Assembly (NCBI RefSeq): GCF_000346465.2 | Contig: NC_034015.1 | Coordinates: 22,239,139 to 22,303,138 of the forward strand | Direction: 5' to 3' | Length of the DNA stretch: 64,000 bases | Source: Prunus persica | Taxonomy: Eukaryota > Streptophyta > Magnoliopsida > Rosales > Rosaceae | Part shown: piece by piece, positions 1-13,900 of the stretch | How the letters are laid out: every line of letters begins with the position of its first letter | Numbering within the stretch: position 1 is the first letter of the stretch | Program-made: the position numbers and the translations under genes | Notes under the pieces: generated by a model | Told to the model about the DNA's origin: nothing | Seen by the model: the letters and a program-made list of their open reading frames with translations, nothing else | Database searches by the model: none

Positions 1-1000
1 TGTTAATAGTTGCAAATCGAGATGAGAATATATGTGGGTGTGTATGTGTAGAGTGGATGGGGAGGATGCATGCCTTGCCAGTGTAGTGAAGGATTCTCTC
101 GAGGGCTAGGGATATGAGCACTATGACACTACACACCAAAGCCACCACCCATGTCGGCGTGTGCTCCAACGTTGTTCCTCCTTGTGCTGCCATCCAATTC
201 CAAATTCCAATTCTTTCCAAACCCTCTCCCTGACTTCCTCACCCCTGCCTGCTCTGCAGACACTCCTACCTAAGCTTAAGCTACCTACCCTAAGAAACAA
301 ACCAATATATATATATATATATTATACCCAGCTCCAGCTCTGTGGCGGCTCCGTCTGTCCGTCTGTCTGTCTGTCTGTCTGTCTCAGTACTGTAGTCTAA
401 ATACTTGCTTAGAGTAATAAGTAATTTGATCTGTAAAAAAATAATTAATTAGTGTACGTTATTAGGAACAAAGGCCTTAGGCCTGGCCAGGTGAGTTAAG
501 GCTGGCTGGCTGGCTAATATATATGTCGCGGGCGGCGGGCGGATTGTGATGAGCAGTGAGAATAATAATAATATTATATCAAGGAAGGGAATTAGGAGAA
601 AGGAGCTGTAAAGCAGCTTAGCTTGGCCTACCTGCTACTACAAATCCATTTCTCATCATTTCGTTTTGTGGTTGGCTTCATTCTCTCTGCGCGCCTTCCT
701 TTCGTTTTGTGGAGGAGATGGGAGGTGAGGTGGTGGACTCCCTCCCAGTCAGTTCCAGACCTGCAGTCTTGTTCGTTCTTTGTGTTCACTCTTGACGTTG
801 CAGTCCTGTATTAATATTTTTCGATCAAATTAAAGAAACAAGGAAAGAAAGAGGAAATTCCACAAGGGCCTCCTAGTCGCGCGGAAGACGTGGCCCGTGG
901 GCATAAAAAACAAATACTCCAATCCATCCGATTCAATCTGCCCTGTCTGTCAGTGAAGACAAATAATAGTATATACTGTACTTTGTCAAATTCATTCAGA
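1..1000. other. Intergenic, low-complexity sequence, no supported gene
   Basis: No convincing exon is visible. The stretch holds short simple repeats: an AT run near 306-322, a CTGT/GTCT run near 353-385 and a GGCT run near 500-514. Short open frames here have no recognisable domain and include the simple repeats. It could be upstream sequence or 5' UTR of a gene beyond the left edge, but nothing shows that directly. Confidence 0.5.
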
Positions 1001-1621
1001 AAAAGTCCTTCTCATTTATGAATATTTATTTATTTCGTTTGGAAGCTACTATTCTCTCCTATCTCATACCACGCGTCCTGTCTCCATCCCGCGTGTTTGA
1101 CAACGTATGTCCGGGTTATGTGATGGATGAACGTGAATATGATGGGTAGGAAGAAGGACTTGTATGTCACGGTAATAACCTTGTTTTGCTGGCTTCATTC
1201 AATCACGTTTCGTCAGAAAAGTTATTACGTCTGATAAAACGTAATTAGTTGGGATAACAAAAAATTACTATTCCCATGATATACAAGCTTTTTTGGATCG
1301 GTAGGTAATGAAAAAATGTCCTCATTTATTAATATTTATTTATTTCGTTTGGAAGCTTCTATTCTCTCCTATCTCATACCATGCGTCCTGTCTCCATTCC
1401 GCGTGTTGACAACGTATGTCTGGGTTATGTGATGGATGAACATGAATCTAATGGGTAGGAAGAAGAACTTGTATGGTACGGTAATAACACTGTTTTGCTG
1501 GCTCCATTCAATCACGTTTCGTCAGAAAAGTTATCACGCTTGATAAAACGTGAATAATTGGGATAACAAAAAATTACTATTCCCATGATATACAAGCTTT
1601 TCTGGATCGGTAGGTAATGAA
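1001..1621. repeat. Tandem duplication, two units of about 310 bp
   Basis: Two consecutive units, about 1001-1310 and 1311-1621, match almost throughout at an offset of 310 bases. Shared landmarks are the HindIII-containing 'tttcgtttggaagct' block, a 'gtgatggatgaac' block and the closing 'gatcggtaggtaatga'. Differences are scattered substitutions and one-base indels, so the duplication is not brand new. No coding potential or terminal inverted repeat is visible. It lies downstream of the MTHFR gene. Confidence 0.85.
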
Positions 1622-2498
1622 TCAATCTCATCGACTCAATAATATTCAAGCCATCCCTAATTTGATTTCATATTGTTGCAATTTGCAGCCACGGAGAGGG
1701 TTTGAGAAAGGACTGTGGCTGAGCATCTGTGTTCTGCGTAGCAAAATTTGAATTTGCTGTGCTGATCCACTTGCGGGAATAATAAATGACTTCTTGTGTT
1801 GATCTATTGCTTATATGTGACTTAAAAGCTGGATTCATTATGCATGCATTTGCAGAACCTCTTTTTTTCTCTTTCTTTTTTGACATTATATGACGGGTGG
1901 ATCTACCACCTTTCACAATCTCAAAGAGTGATACTTCGTTAGTTTCCTAATGCTCTACAATTGCTAACACAATCCTGAAAGTTTTGAAACCAAATTGTTA
2001 TCTACATTGATTTGTTGTATTTATGAAAAATGACATACTTCTGATATGTGGTATGGTTCTATATAAACAGTTGTGACATAATTTCTGAACCAAAAACAAA
2101 ACAAAAGAACCATTCTGAACTCCGGTTTCTTTTAAATAAGATAATTACCAATCATGTAAATGTCAAGTACTTTGACAAATGATACAAATAAAGAGAAAAC
2201 ACCACCTATTAATTTATATGTCATTAAAATGCGGATTCCATTGCCACAAAGCACATACTGGAAGCAAACACACAAGATGATCGTATCAATTAAGCCAGAC
2301 ATTGATGAACTCTGATACAGACCGGTAATCAATCACGAACGCAGATGCGATTTGCACATGGGGGGTGATATCAAAATCCCAATGAGTATTATTACACATC
2401 CCAGTGACAATAAATTTATAACCCGACTTACAATGAAAGCACCAGTTTAATGGCTTATGAGGCTTTAAGAAATGGAAGAGTTGACAAAATAGCTTCAT
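1622..2498. other. 3' flank of the MTHFR gene
   Basis: AT-rich sequence following the minus-strand MTHFR stop codon at 2499. The part nearest the gene probably contains its 3' UTR and poly(A) site, but I cannot fix the end. Small open frames here have no recognisable domain. Confidence 0.45.
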
Positions 2499-5400
2499 TC
2501 AGAAATCAGCAAAGACAGCAAAAACATCACCCTGGATATAGTCATTATCTACCAAACTGGCCAAGAAGTAGCTGTTCTGGACCTGCAATAGTCAAGAGAG
2601 CATCACGTCAGCATTACTAAACTCAATGCTAATCAAAAGATTGAGCAGAAAGGTGTCTGCAGGGCTGTGTGGTAGGTATACGTTTCAACAATCAAAATCA
2701 TAATTATGTCAATAAGCAAGAAGGGACATTAATGAAGAAAATAAACCTCTTCAAGCAATTTCCTAGATGAGTCACCCTCAGGGTATAAGCAGGCCCATCC
2801 TCTTGACCAGATTTCAAATGCCTCATCCTTCCAAACCATAAAACTAGCAGGATCCACAACAGTTGGTTGGATTATCTCCCTTGCGGGAAAGACTCCCCAT
2901 GTCACAGCATTCACATCAGTCTGACCAATATTAGATATCCATCTCCCATCCTTGTTCACGGCCATGTAGGTTAGAGATGGAAGAGCCTTGCATTTCTCAA
3001 CAAGAGCATTCAACTTCTCCTTCGAACAGAAAAACTCTAGATAGGCTTTCTGATAAACATATCCTCCAGGCCCGCCCCAGCCTGAGAAGCAAGAAATAGA
3101 TGTTAAGAGTCTACATATATAGGTAAGTTTCTAGATCTGGTTCAAGGATAATCATCAAATCTAAATATCAGTTTGAAGAAAAATAGAAAGATTAAAATAT
3201 AATTAAAAAAAACTAGTTAAAACTTTTTTATGAGGGAGGGAGAGAGGTAGAACTTTTACCGAGCCAAATAACAAAATTTACTAGTTGGGAAGTGAAGTAA
3301 ATAAGAGGAGATTTTTATGAACAAAGCTACACTTCAAAGCCAAACAGATGTTTAATTGGCGCTCAAGCAGATTTCTATAAAGACCTGAAACCACAGCATG
3401 GCAATACTAGTAATGGTTAAACCTCCATTAGGGATTTATGATCACCTTTCTGAACTCAATGTTGAGCTATAGTTTTGAAAAAAGTAATACAATCTGATCT
3501 TCATGAATGGAAAACAAAATCATATCATGTGGAATTTTTAGGCCATCAAATTCAAGTCAGTTTATGTCTCCATTGAGACTCACACTCCTGTAATCATTAA
3601 GTGACTTCAGTGACTCATGACCAAAACTCTCAATGATAAAAATCAAATAATTCATCATAAATCCATGCTCACAAAAATGAGATACAAATTGAAATATTCA
3701 CATAATTGTCATGACCGTAAACTCATAAACATACTTATTACTTACCAACAGACGTGGAATCAGATCTTTCCCCATTTACCGCTGGTTGGCTGTTGATGGT
3801 AAGGAAACCTTTCGTGTTAATTTTACCTAGAAGTTCGTTTATGATCTTCGTCTCTGGCTGAAGCCCATCTAGTTCGGACCAAGGGCTGCTTCTCAATTTT
3901 CCAAGGCAGAATTTCTTAAATTTCTGATATAAAATAAATTCCAATACATCAATTTATATCTAATTTGCTGACAATGCAGAAGACAAAACACACAGAGATG
4001 GAAACTTCACCTCATGGATATCTTCAACGCTTCTCAATGGGACAACCCATTCTTCAACAAGTTTCTTGTCGCGTGCACGTGGCCGCATGAACTGTTGAGA
4101 AAATTATGACTTAAAGTCATACATAGCCAACTCTACCAACTCTAGTGCAAAGGGATAATATAAAATAAGAAAGGATGTATGCCTCAGCCAAGCGGTGGTT
4201 AATCAAATGAAAATAAAATGGATTATGATTACAAGTAAATTTTCCTTTGAGGGAACATCATGGGAAGGTTTACTTATTTAACTACTTCAAAATTTTTGAT
4301 AAAAAAACAAAAAATGATCCACCCAAATTTATCACAAAATCATAGGTACCAAGATTAAACTTGTGTGATTATATGTACCTGATAATCAGTTAGTGCTCCA
4401 TATGAAGGGTTACGAGAATCACCCCATCGCCCATGTGGATAAAGGTCCCAGCCTATGGTCCTTGATATGTAGCTCTTGGGACGATTAGCCCTACCATCAT
4501 TTGCTAGGACGATTAGAAATTTTGAAAGATGTACAAGAAGTTAATTACATCCTTTTTTGTTTTCTTGTTTCTGTTTTTTTTCTCTCTGTTGGGGGTGGGG
4601 GGACAACAGTTGGATTGCATACCAGAATATTGGACGAACATCTTCTTTAACACGGAAAACATTTGCAGGACGTCTCCAAGGTAAAGGCCTTGATATTTTG
4701 GTCTCTTCAATCAAACCAAGATTCTGCCAAGGTAGTATGATTAGAAGGGATCAGATTTGGTAGTAAGTGCTAATCATGCAAAGAGTATTATATACATCTG
4801 AAGTGAGACAATTAGAAAGGTATGAGAAAAAACCATTAATATAGCCAACGCTGATTTCTCCATGTTCAGTGTATAAAGATGCAACGTCCTAATCCCATGA
4901 GCCAAAATCTTCTTGCACATCTCGGTTCCAAGGTGAATTCCATAAGATTTGACAGCTTCTTCATTATCCTTGATAGGCTCCAAGGCAGCAGTAACCTCAG
5001 CTGGTATCTACAGTATCCCATTAATTGCAAACATTGCACTAATTTAATATATAAAGCAAAACTGCTGAATATGCAAAGGAAATGGCATAAAGTTACTATG
5101 TTCTTTTTATCTTTCAAATGCATTTATCATTGTTTTCTTTATGTGAGGCCAATGTGCATAACTAACGGTTTCATATGGTTCCGTAGGTTATATCCAAAGG
5201 CTATGTCTAGGGTAAAACCAGTGTTTGAATTGAGTCTTTAGGTTAAAATTTATGTGCGTATATTTGTAGATCTGGGCTTTCACAAAATTCCTAGTTCAGG
5301 ATTTTTTTTTTCCCTCTAGTGTTGGATGAGTGTTTTGATTTGCCCTTAACTTTGAATCATATATGGCTGCTTACACCCAACCTGACTCAAAATCATTCTA

Positions 5401-6835
5401 AAAACCCCCAAACTTCTTCTACAATCCTAATCCTTAAAAATGGAAGTTCAAAAGCCTAAATCACACCATATATTCAATTTCAGGATAGTAAGGTTGCCAA
5501 ACATGTCCTAGATAAACAGCCAGACTACTTTTGAATGTCGCATGTTATGTTCACAACACCAAGTCACAATAGTGTTACAACTTATAAGGCAAGAAAATAT
5601 TTCTGAACCAATTTAGTTCCCCAAATTTTAGGCCTATTCTGGAATACTACTTGAATTTCACGATGTTAAGAAATGAAAAAATAATAAATAAAAAACAAAT
5701 AAATGCAGAAGAGAACAGTGAAGAGGTACCTTGGTTTTACAGAAACCAGTCATGCGTATGAATCCCTTGTAGTTATTAATGGGCATAATTCCAGGAACAA
5801 TAGGACAAGTAATTCCAATTTGGCGACAGTCGTGGACGAATTTGAGGAAAACATCAGTGTCGTAGAATAACTGAGTGATAATCAAATCGGCACCAGCATC
5901 AACCTTTCTCTTCAAATAAGCCAGATCACTTTGATAGGCTTCGGGAGAGGCGAGGCCATCCGTTCCAATGGCGTCCGGGTGTGCCTCTGGTTTCAATGCC
6001 AGCCATTTGGTGATTGTTATGTTAAATTTAGACAGAAAATAGCAACAAAGCCGATAAGACAAGAATGAATCCTCCTTGATGGGGAGGATTGCTTATCCTT
6101 CTCTTTATCAATACAACGTTTCTATTTAAATAAATATAAAAAAGAGTAAAGTATGTATACCTGGATAGCCAGCAACAGTGACGCCAAAGTAGTCACCATA
6201 TTTGGCTCTGATATGGGTGACCTGTAAGCAAGCAAACAGGCAAAAGATGAGAGAGCGAGAGAGATGTGAGATCTCTTTTCTTTTCGTTTTCGTTTTCCGT
6301 TTGGGGAAATGGTGACAAATATTATGAACTCCAAATATCATGAACTCCAAACAAATATGGCATCTATCTATCAGAAATAAACAAAATTGAAATAAGATAA
6401 GATAGCATTTATTTAGTAGTTATGAATTACCAGGTCGAGGGCGCAGGCAAAGCCTCCTTGGATCTGAACAAACTTGTCCTGGCCATGGGGCGGGTCGCCC
6501 CGGAGAGCAAGAACGTTTTGGAGGCCGTTAGACTTGATGGTTTGGAGGGCGTGGTCGATCTTGTCGACAGGCATGTTGGTGCAGGTGAGGTGCATCATGC
6601 TCTCCACGCAGATGATGTTCTGCATCTTGTTCGCAATGTCCAGCGTCAGATCCGCCGTCGACCCACCCGCACCCCACGTTATGTCGCAGAACGCCGGGTT
6701 GTGGGCCACCATCCTCTCCATCCTCTCCAACAGGTTCTCCACCCCATCCTCCGTCTTTGGCGGGAAGAACTCGAACGAGAACAAAACCTTCTTCTCCTCC
6801 AACAACGCCTCCTGGATCTTCTCTATCACCTTCAT
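2499..6835 (-). CDS. MTHFR: Methylenetetrahydrofolate reductase, complete, 10 coding exons
   Basis: The product reduces 5,10-methylene-THF to 5-methyl-THF with FAD, supplying methyl groups for methionine synthesis in the cytosol. Coding exons, 5' to 3': 6835-6431, 6221-6161, 5986-5730, 5007-4834, 4723-4623, 4490-4379, 4091-4011, 3923-3746, 3081-2747, 2582-2499. All junctions are GT-AG and phases close exactly, giving 595 aa, against about 592 for the Arabidopsis enzymes. The N-terminal TIM-barrel catalytic domain (about residues 15-290) contains [10 protein letters not shown], an RGDPP loop and TQLFYD. The C-terminal plant/animal regulatory-type domain (about 300-595) contains [15 protein letters not shown] and [10 protein letters not shown]. 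The start ATG sits directly behind a GA-rich leader and matches the conserved MKV start of plant homologues; an upstream in-frame ATG is less likely. Plant MTHFRs are known to favour NADH and to lack AdoMet inhibition; that is family knowledge, not visible here. Confidence 0.97.
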
Positions 6836-7030
6836 TCTCTCTCTCTCTCTCTTACCTTTCGGATAGATCTGCAATGACCTGTTTTTGCTTTTGTTTGTTT
6901 TTGTTTTAGAGAAAGAAACCCACCCACCAACCGCTCGACTGGAACAAGTTTACAGAGAGAGAGAAACTGAGAGTGAGAGTCACCGACACGGCACACTTTT
7001 AGCCTATGGCTCTATATTTAACTATAACTA
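6836..7030 (-). promoter_or_regulatory. 5' leader and proximal promoter of MTHFR
   Basis: On the coding (minus) strand a GA dinucleotide run at about 6836-6851 lies immediately before the start codon, and a second GA-rich tract lies near 6955-6978. GA-rich leaders are common in plant genes. The transcription start is not determined, and no riboswitch or clear TATA box was identified. Confidence 0.4.
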
Positions 7031-8300
7031 AGAATGATGCATAAACAAAATTCATTTAAATTTAGAGCCAGATTAGATTTGCAACAAATCAAAGGACAAT
7101 GCAATGTGGTGGCATTTCCCCTCACCCCCCCTTTCTCTTATTATAGGATAGGAGCCCCCACCAACCCCCATTCCCTTCTTTCTTATTTACTCCTTTCTCA
7201 AACCCCTAGTCTCTAAAAAGACTGTTAAACCACCCGCACCAACAAATAAATAAGGCAAAAAGTCACTTTGGTATTTATAGTTTGTCACTTTTATCACTTT
7301 AGTTTAATTTGGTCAATTTTATACTTTCAATTTCGAGTAATTTAAGGGCAAAAATGAGTTTCTGTCAAATGTATGTAACTTCTGTTAGTTTTTTGTCATG
7401 TGCCCCTCACGTGGAGGGGCAATTTTGTCCAATCATTCGCAGCTTAAGGTCTGCCAAGCTACCCTCCCTCCATTCCAAAGAATTTTGTAAGCAGTGGCGA
7501 AAATACCCTCGAAAATGCATCACGTCCGCGGCTGTGACCAACACTAAAATTTAACGGATTTGACTGTAATCAGAACACTTCGAAAGTTTAGGAGGTTGAA
7601 AACTAAATTAGAAATTCAGTGGACAATGGATTGGATTAGTCTAGGCAGGTGACTGCTAAGTTTTTCAAAGAATAACAGAGGGTAGAATACTTTTTTTTTT
7701 TCACGAAAAGATAGAATACCATTTTTTGTCACTGAATTTTGAAGTTTTATTTTGGTCAATGTGCTGCATTTTTCGTGAATTCCCCAGCCACTGCTTTGAT
7801 AGAGTCAACACCAGCCCACCTACCACGGCCGCAACCAATCGCAGCCCAGCGACACCTACCCCATCAACAACCCACCATCCACTGTTCTCGTATCGAGGGG
7901 TAGTCGGCGAACACCGCCTCAGCGGGCTTGCGTGTTCGCCGGACAAGTAGAAGGCTGCGCATTCCTTTAAGGCTTATTAATTTTCATGAGTTAATAAATG
8001 TTTTAATATTTTAATAGGAAACAGACGAAAGAGACTTATTGTAACCGTTTGTAAATATACATACGGTGAACAAATTGCAACACAGTGACCAAATAAAACT
8101 TCACTGTCAAAACCGACCCACCAACCATTTCACATCCTTGTATACTTCCTCGGTCCCACCACTCTCACTGGCACCCAGAAAACGGCGAACGCGTTTGCTT
8201 GGGCTTGAGTTGGGTTGGTGGCGTGGGACCTACCACACCTACTCTACTCCTTCCACTCCTCGCCTCTCGTCAACTTCTCCAATTTCTCGGCGTCCTCTTA
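7031..8300. other. Intergenic, probable degenerate repeat DNA
   Basis: No supported gene. Two blocks near 7260-7330 and 7725-7765 share the wording of a common plant interspersed repeat ('cactttggt...', 'ggtcaat'), and a loosely inverted match occurs near 8085-8110. I could not define ends or a target duplication, so I do not call an element. The 8160-8297 part is C/T-rich. Confidence 0.35.
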
Positions 8301-8953
8301 GAGCTTCTCCAGCGGCACAGCCCAGCCCAAGGCTAGGGAGGAAAAAAAAAAAAAAGGTGTTCCAGCGGACAGCCCAGGCCCCAGGGCAAGGTGGGACCCA
8401 GCAACCTGGACTGGCCCGAGGGCAAGGTTGGCCCGAGCTCCAACCCTCGTTTTGGTGCTACAGTATCGCTACAGTACCACTACAGTACCGCAGTGCTACA
8501 GTGATGCTACAGTGTCTGGCGCTACAGTACCACTAAAAGTCCACGTGTCGCGCTCTGAGCTCTCCGATCAGATTTTTTTCTCCAATCCAACGGCAGCCAA
8601 TTTTTGTGCAATAAAAAAATGAAAAAAAATTGAATTTTAAAAAAAAAAATACCAAAAAAATACTCTTTTTTTTTTTCTATAAATACCAAAAAAATTTCCG
8701 ATTGAGATATGAATTTTATAATAAATATTGATATGTACGAACCCAAAAATATTATCTGAAAATATTACCCAAATTAATTATTTTCATTAAAAAATAGGAG
8801 GAAAAAACAAAAAAATGAATAGTAATTGCCATGGCTAAGGGCAACGGGTGGAGACACAATTTACTATTTGCAAGGGCAGCCACTATTCACGTGAATAGTG
8901 CTTGCCCTAGCTCCACCCTTGCCATGGCTAAGGGCAAATGGGTGGAGTTGCTC
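8301..8953. mobile_element. Non-autonomous PIF/Harbinger element (deletion derivative)
   Basis: This 653-bp element starts GAGCTTCTCC and ends GGAGTTGCTC, imperfect terminal inverted repeats, and is flanked on both sides by TTA (8298-8300 and 8954-8956). A 3-bp TTA/TAA duplication is the hallmark of PIF/Harbinger insertion. Its left 400 bp and right 200 bp match the ends of the larger element at 37080-40951, including the 'ccacgtgtc' block, the poly-A/T stretch, the 'ctataaatacc' block and the terminal 'ccatggc(t/c)aagggcaaatgggtggagttgctc'-type end. The transposase and Myb genes are absent. It is best read as an internal-deletion derivative mobilised in trans. Confidence 0.88.
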
Positions 8954-8956
8954 TTA

Positions 8957-9352
8957 TATATAAATATAATAGCTTGTTTTTGTTCAGATATTTTTTCTTT
9001 CTTCTTTTGATGTGTTCCTTGCTGGAGGATTCATCATGGGCAAAGTCGTGGGGTCTCTCGTTCCGCACATCAGAGTTTTCCCCATGATTTTGGCCCAAAA
9101 CTCAGCTGATCCTTTTCTCCTCTTCAGACACTTGCATGGTGATAACACTTTTGCCCAATAAAATTACGGTACAAGTGACGACTTTTTCATTATTGGCCAG
9201 CAAATTGATGTAAGTGTAAACTGTTCAATAAATACCTCAAAGAGACCGAGCTCCCCAAAAACAATTCAGTTGTATGTTTCCAGGCCCACGAAAACAAACA
9301 AAAAGCATTTAATCCGCCAGTGGAGTGGACAGTGTCCCTCCCTCCCTCCCTC

Positions 9353-9393
<41 letters not shown>

Positions 9394-10952
9394 GGATATT
9401 TTTTAGTGCTGCACTCTGTCTGATCTGATCCAACAGTTGGTGCATCGTACCAAGCACAATGCGAAAATCCAACCAGCCTAAAATTAAATTAAATTAATCT
9501 ACCCATCACTTGAAGACGATGAAACGATCACTTGACCCAGTGAGAAACCAAAATTATTTATCAGAACAGAAGAAACTCATTCACTGAATTCTAATGTGAC
9601 CACGCAGATCCAAAGAAAGTTAACCAGCGCACAACACCAACCAATTTCAACTGTCTTAAGTTGAAAGTAAACCCTCCTACTGTCGCTATGTGTGTTGTGT
9701 TGGTGTGGTTTTCATAACTCTGCTTTCGCATTTCCATAGTCTGTCTAGTCAAACACTTCTAACCACAACAATAATCTCTTATTAAACTAGAACAGACGCA
9801 TACTTATTATCCAAACAAGAAAAGAAAAGAAAAGGTGCAGAAACACATTTAATACAACATCCTCATCAACCCTATGCAAGGAATATAAAATACTTGCTTT
9901 GTGAGATTAACACCTCTGATTCTCTTCTTCTTCTTTTTTTTTTTCTCTTTAGGGAGGGGAGGGGGCTTTATTATCACTTAGGTTTGGTACATTTGTTACA
10001 ACATGCATTGCAAAGAATTGATCCTTAGTTTAATGAAACAGCAGTGTGAAATCTAAATCAGCGTTCACTAACTTTAGTTATTGGGTACCTGTGACAGAAC
10101 AAAGATAAATATCAGGGTAACCATGTTGTGCATTCAGTTTAAAGCAATTATTAGCCATGCCTCAGAAAGGAATATGGACATACTGTCATACATGTTACGA
10201 TTGCGGACCACCATATGTCATCCTTGCTTCAGCAGAATCCTTCATGATGAAAATAAGCACCAAAGCAAAATATATCATCAAACATTGCACATGAAAAACA
10301 AGTAGTACCAGCAAATGAATATACAAGACTATTTTTTTTTTTTACACAAGGCTCAAGTGGATACATGAACACAAATGTCGATAAAGTCATGGGCAGAACC
10401 ACACATAGGCCTGATGTGGCCAGGGCCCCCCAACTCCAGCAACTCCCTTGAAGTTCATATAAAACCTACAAAACTATGTCTGAAATAAGCGCATGTCGCA
10501 AATTCTCCATTAAAATGGAAGTGGAGGTACGGCAACACATCCATGCAAAATCAAAGATGCAATGCATTTCTTTGAAATTTTGTCCTCCCAATCTCACCAC
10601 AGAACCCCCAAAACCTCTCCCCTTCCCAGTACCCTTAAAAACTATATTATAGTCACACAGGCCATATGTAAGTATGTACGTATCAGTATGTATGCTTATA
10701 CCGAATTAAGTAGTAGATCTAGCCTTGGTACTGGTAGAACCCAGTGCTCATGTCTGACCAAACAAAGCAAGAACAGCCCTCTCATATCATAGGTTTTGTT
10801 TAATTCTCATGACAACTTTGCTTAGAAAGTGCAAAGAGTTAGCAAACACGAGTGTGAGACATCGTATGGATAAAATTTGGGAACAAGGGACTGAGGATGA
10901 GGATATAAAATGCATTAATAAAGGAATAATTTGCACTTGCCTCACAATCATA
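8957..10952. other. Intergenic, 3' side of the SET-domain gene
   Basis: No supported gene. It contains a TCCC run followed by a long GA run at about 9337-9390, a poly-T patch near 9930-9945 and, at about 10385-10435, a C/G-rich piece ('cataggcctgatgtggccagg') that looks like a fragment of a dispersed plant repeat. The stretch just left of 10953 probably includes the 3' UTR of the minus-strand SET gene. Confidence 0.4.
9337..9390. repeat. TCCC/GA microsatellite
   Basis: About four TCCC units run into about 18 GA dinucleotides. It is a simple-sequence tract with no coding role visible, and is likely to vary in length between individuals. Confidence 0.9.
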
Positions 10953-13900
10953 TCACAGTGTTACAAGTTCCCATTCTTCTTTTGACATGTCAAGGAATTC
11001 GATGCCACCATCTTCAAACATGATCTGCAACCAAAAAAATAGGTCCATTTTCAATATCTTAATTTATTACAATAATAACATTTTATTGTTCTCTCTCAAA
11101 AAAGTAATTCATCTCTTACTGAGTGTTTTTTGGAATATCTATCAAACCGCTTGATAATCCCAAAGGATCTGAAACATTGGAAAATAAAGAATAATATTCA
11201 GCATCAGCAGATTTAATTAAATAACATGTCACCTCAGAATTTAGAGCATCAACAGATATGTATAGAAAATGAAAAAAAAACAAGCAGTACAAATCAATTA
11301 TAAATAACTTCAACAGAGAAGACATCAACCTAAGGCTATTGTTCCAACTGAGAAACTTGTAAAAATCTTTTGACTGTAAACATCACAAACACACACATAG
11401 AGCCATGAAGGCATTGACATTTGACGCTGTCCATTTCACATCTATTATTGCTCCAAAATAAATTTTAAGATCTCTTATGATGCCTAATGTTTTCCTATTG
11501 TTCCCATAACATAGGTGGGAAAACAAAGATGTTTTCTCCAATTTCCACCTCTTGTTTGGTTTTCGTAAAATCTTTAAACTTTCTTGAGGTAGTGAAGATC
11601 AGCAACCTTAGCAACATCAGAAGGCCACTAAATCAAACCCATGATTTTAGTATCATGCGGGGGTTAGTTTTCAGAATTTCCCAGATTAGAAGCAGGAGGA
11701 CCTCACAATATTTTTTCTTCATATTGCACATAAAATAAAACAACTAACACCAGTGCATAACACATTGAGGAATATGAAGCATTACTCTAAAGTGAAAGAT
11801 TCATAGATATTCTGAAATTACCTCTGATTCGTGGGGCGACTTATTCGAATCACTTCACCAATGCAATTACAAGAACGTGTACCTCTTTGGTTATGGAAAG
11901 GTTGTGAATTTCCTAACGGACAAGAGGATATGAAACAAGAGTTTCAAATAGTATATCATTAATTTTGAAACACTAGTAAAAAACAATAAATACATAATAG
12001 AAAAAAGCTCACCTATATGTAGACCCCCGTTCTGATAAACCTTTTCCAGAAAAGAGTCCCACAATTAGTCCAAGTTTGCAGAACTTCAAATATAATTATT
12101 ACAAAAGAAAAAAAGGCAGTCATTTGTACAGCTAAAAACTTTACAAAGTCAACAAAGGCAATAAATCATAGCCAACATGGAAACATTTCAGCGGCAACTC
12201 TTGGAGCTGATTTCAGACATCCATCCTCCAGTATATTAGTCATAACAAACTTATATCCAGTATGGGTAGGTGAAATGAGGAGGGTTAGTGTGCTGGGAGG
12301 GAAAATAAGCACTAATGAGAATTAAAATGCTAGCAGTGCAAAAGTTTTCATTTCTACAATATGCCACTTAATTTGCAAGAGGGAAGGGTAAAAATCAAAA
12401 GTTGTCCAACCTGTTTCAATAAGGACCATCTAGAACTAATTGAATGGTGATTACACGAAAATGGTCTATGACATCAAACTTTTAAATGATCGTTTAAATT
12501 AGCAGCAAAACTTTGTAGGGCTTTGGCAGATTGGTGGTGATTTTCAAAACATATAAATTTCTGTTAGAAGTAAACAGAGACACTTGTACATACGTCTTTA
12601 GCAGAAAGAATTGCTTTCAATTTGGGAGAGGACACAGCCACCTGACATGCTACTAGTTTCAAAGCAGCAACTGATGACATCTTTGGCTTGGTAGGTCTGA
12701 CACCAAGTTTTCGCCGACAACCACGTGCACCGCAATGGCAATCTTGATCTGCACCAAATTGAACAAACCTGCTAAATTTATTAGACTGGACTAGAGGAAT
12801 ACAAAGTTTCACATCTAGCGATAGTTTTAGTGCAAAGGAAGTCCATGATGATTCTAGAAAAACATGCATAAATTAGTAAAGCATTAAATTAAAGGGTTAT
12901 GCATGTGTTCATACTGATAATCATAGGTCAGGTGTTCTCCCTTTTTTACGTCACGAGTTGCGAATATACCAATTCTTGTTTCGCCATCGATTATCCTTCA
13001 AAGAAAAGAACAAGGAATACATGTAAGATATAGTATTAACTATAAATTGACCTAAAAATCAGTAACAAGGTCAAGTAGAAGACCATTTTTGCATCTCAGT
13101 ATTAGGACAACAACTATGGTTTATATATCTCGACTTGTTTCCTTTGTATGTGGCATCAATAACCATATCTCGATTGATTTCACATAAGTAAAAGTTTGTT
13201 TCTCCACGGTGTTTCATATTCCATAGCCTTTCCTCGCATGTTTTGTCATCAATAACTGTTCAAAGAAACAGCATTGATTAATAGGTTTCAAATGATATTT
13301 TTGGTAAGACGATAACTTTCAAATATAAAACAAGCTGCATGTCATGTAGAGCAAAAAAGGACTAAGGAAGTTACCTTCTCCCACATATTCTATCACAAAT
13401 TCTCCTTGCTTAATATCTTCATCCGCCACAATTCCAGAACCACATTTCTCAGTCTACAAGAATACCCTATTCCATTAAGTCGCTTAACAATGTCTATAAT
13501 TCTAATAAATAAATACAGTTACTGGAAACAATTTAATCAATGTACAAGGCATTAGAAGACCAAAGAAAAAATAATAACAATAAATGATTTCCAAACATGC
13601 AATGCAAGCAGCCTCCCTTATGTGAAAAATATGTTGCCCTGGAATCTATCTTCTCCGTTCCAAAATTGAGACCCTTGATATTTTTATGGGGTGACAATCA
13701 ATTACATAAAACGATGAGTTGAATAGTTATATTGCTGAAATGTAGCAAAACAGACGCCAACTAAATTGCAGATAATGCAAGTTTAATAAATGTCCACCAA
13801 CATGGAAGACAAATATCTGAATAGAGAGTCAGCTATCTCTTCAAAGAACCTTTCAGCCTTCAACTTATGCTATTATACGTGTAAAAACATGAATCAAAAG

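Noticed and set aside
6422..6877. Long plus-strand open frames of 130-151 codons
   Set aside because: They are antisense shadows of MTHFR exon 1; the minus strand encodes conserved catalytic motifs with proper splice borders.
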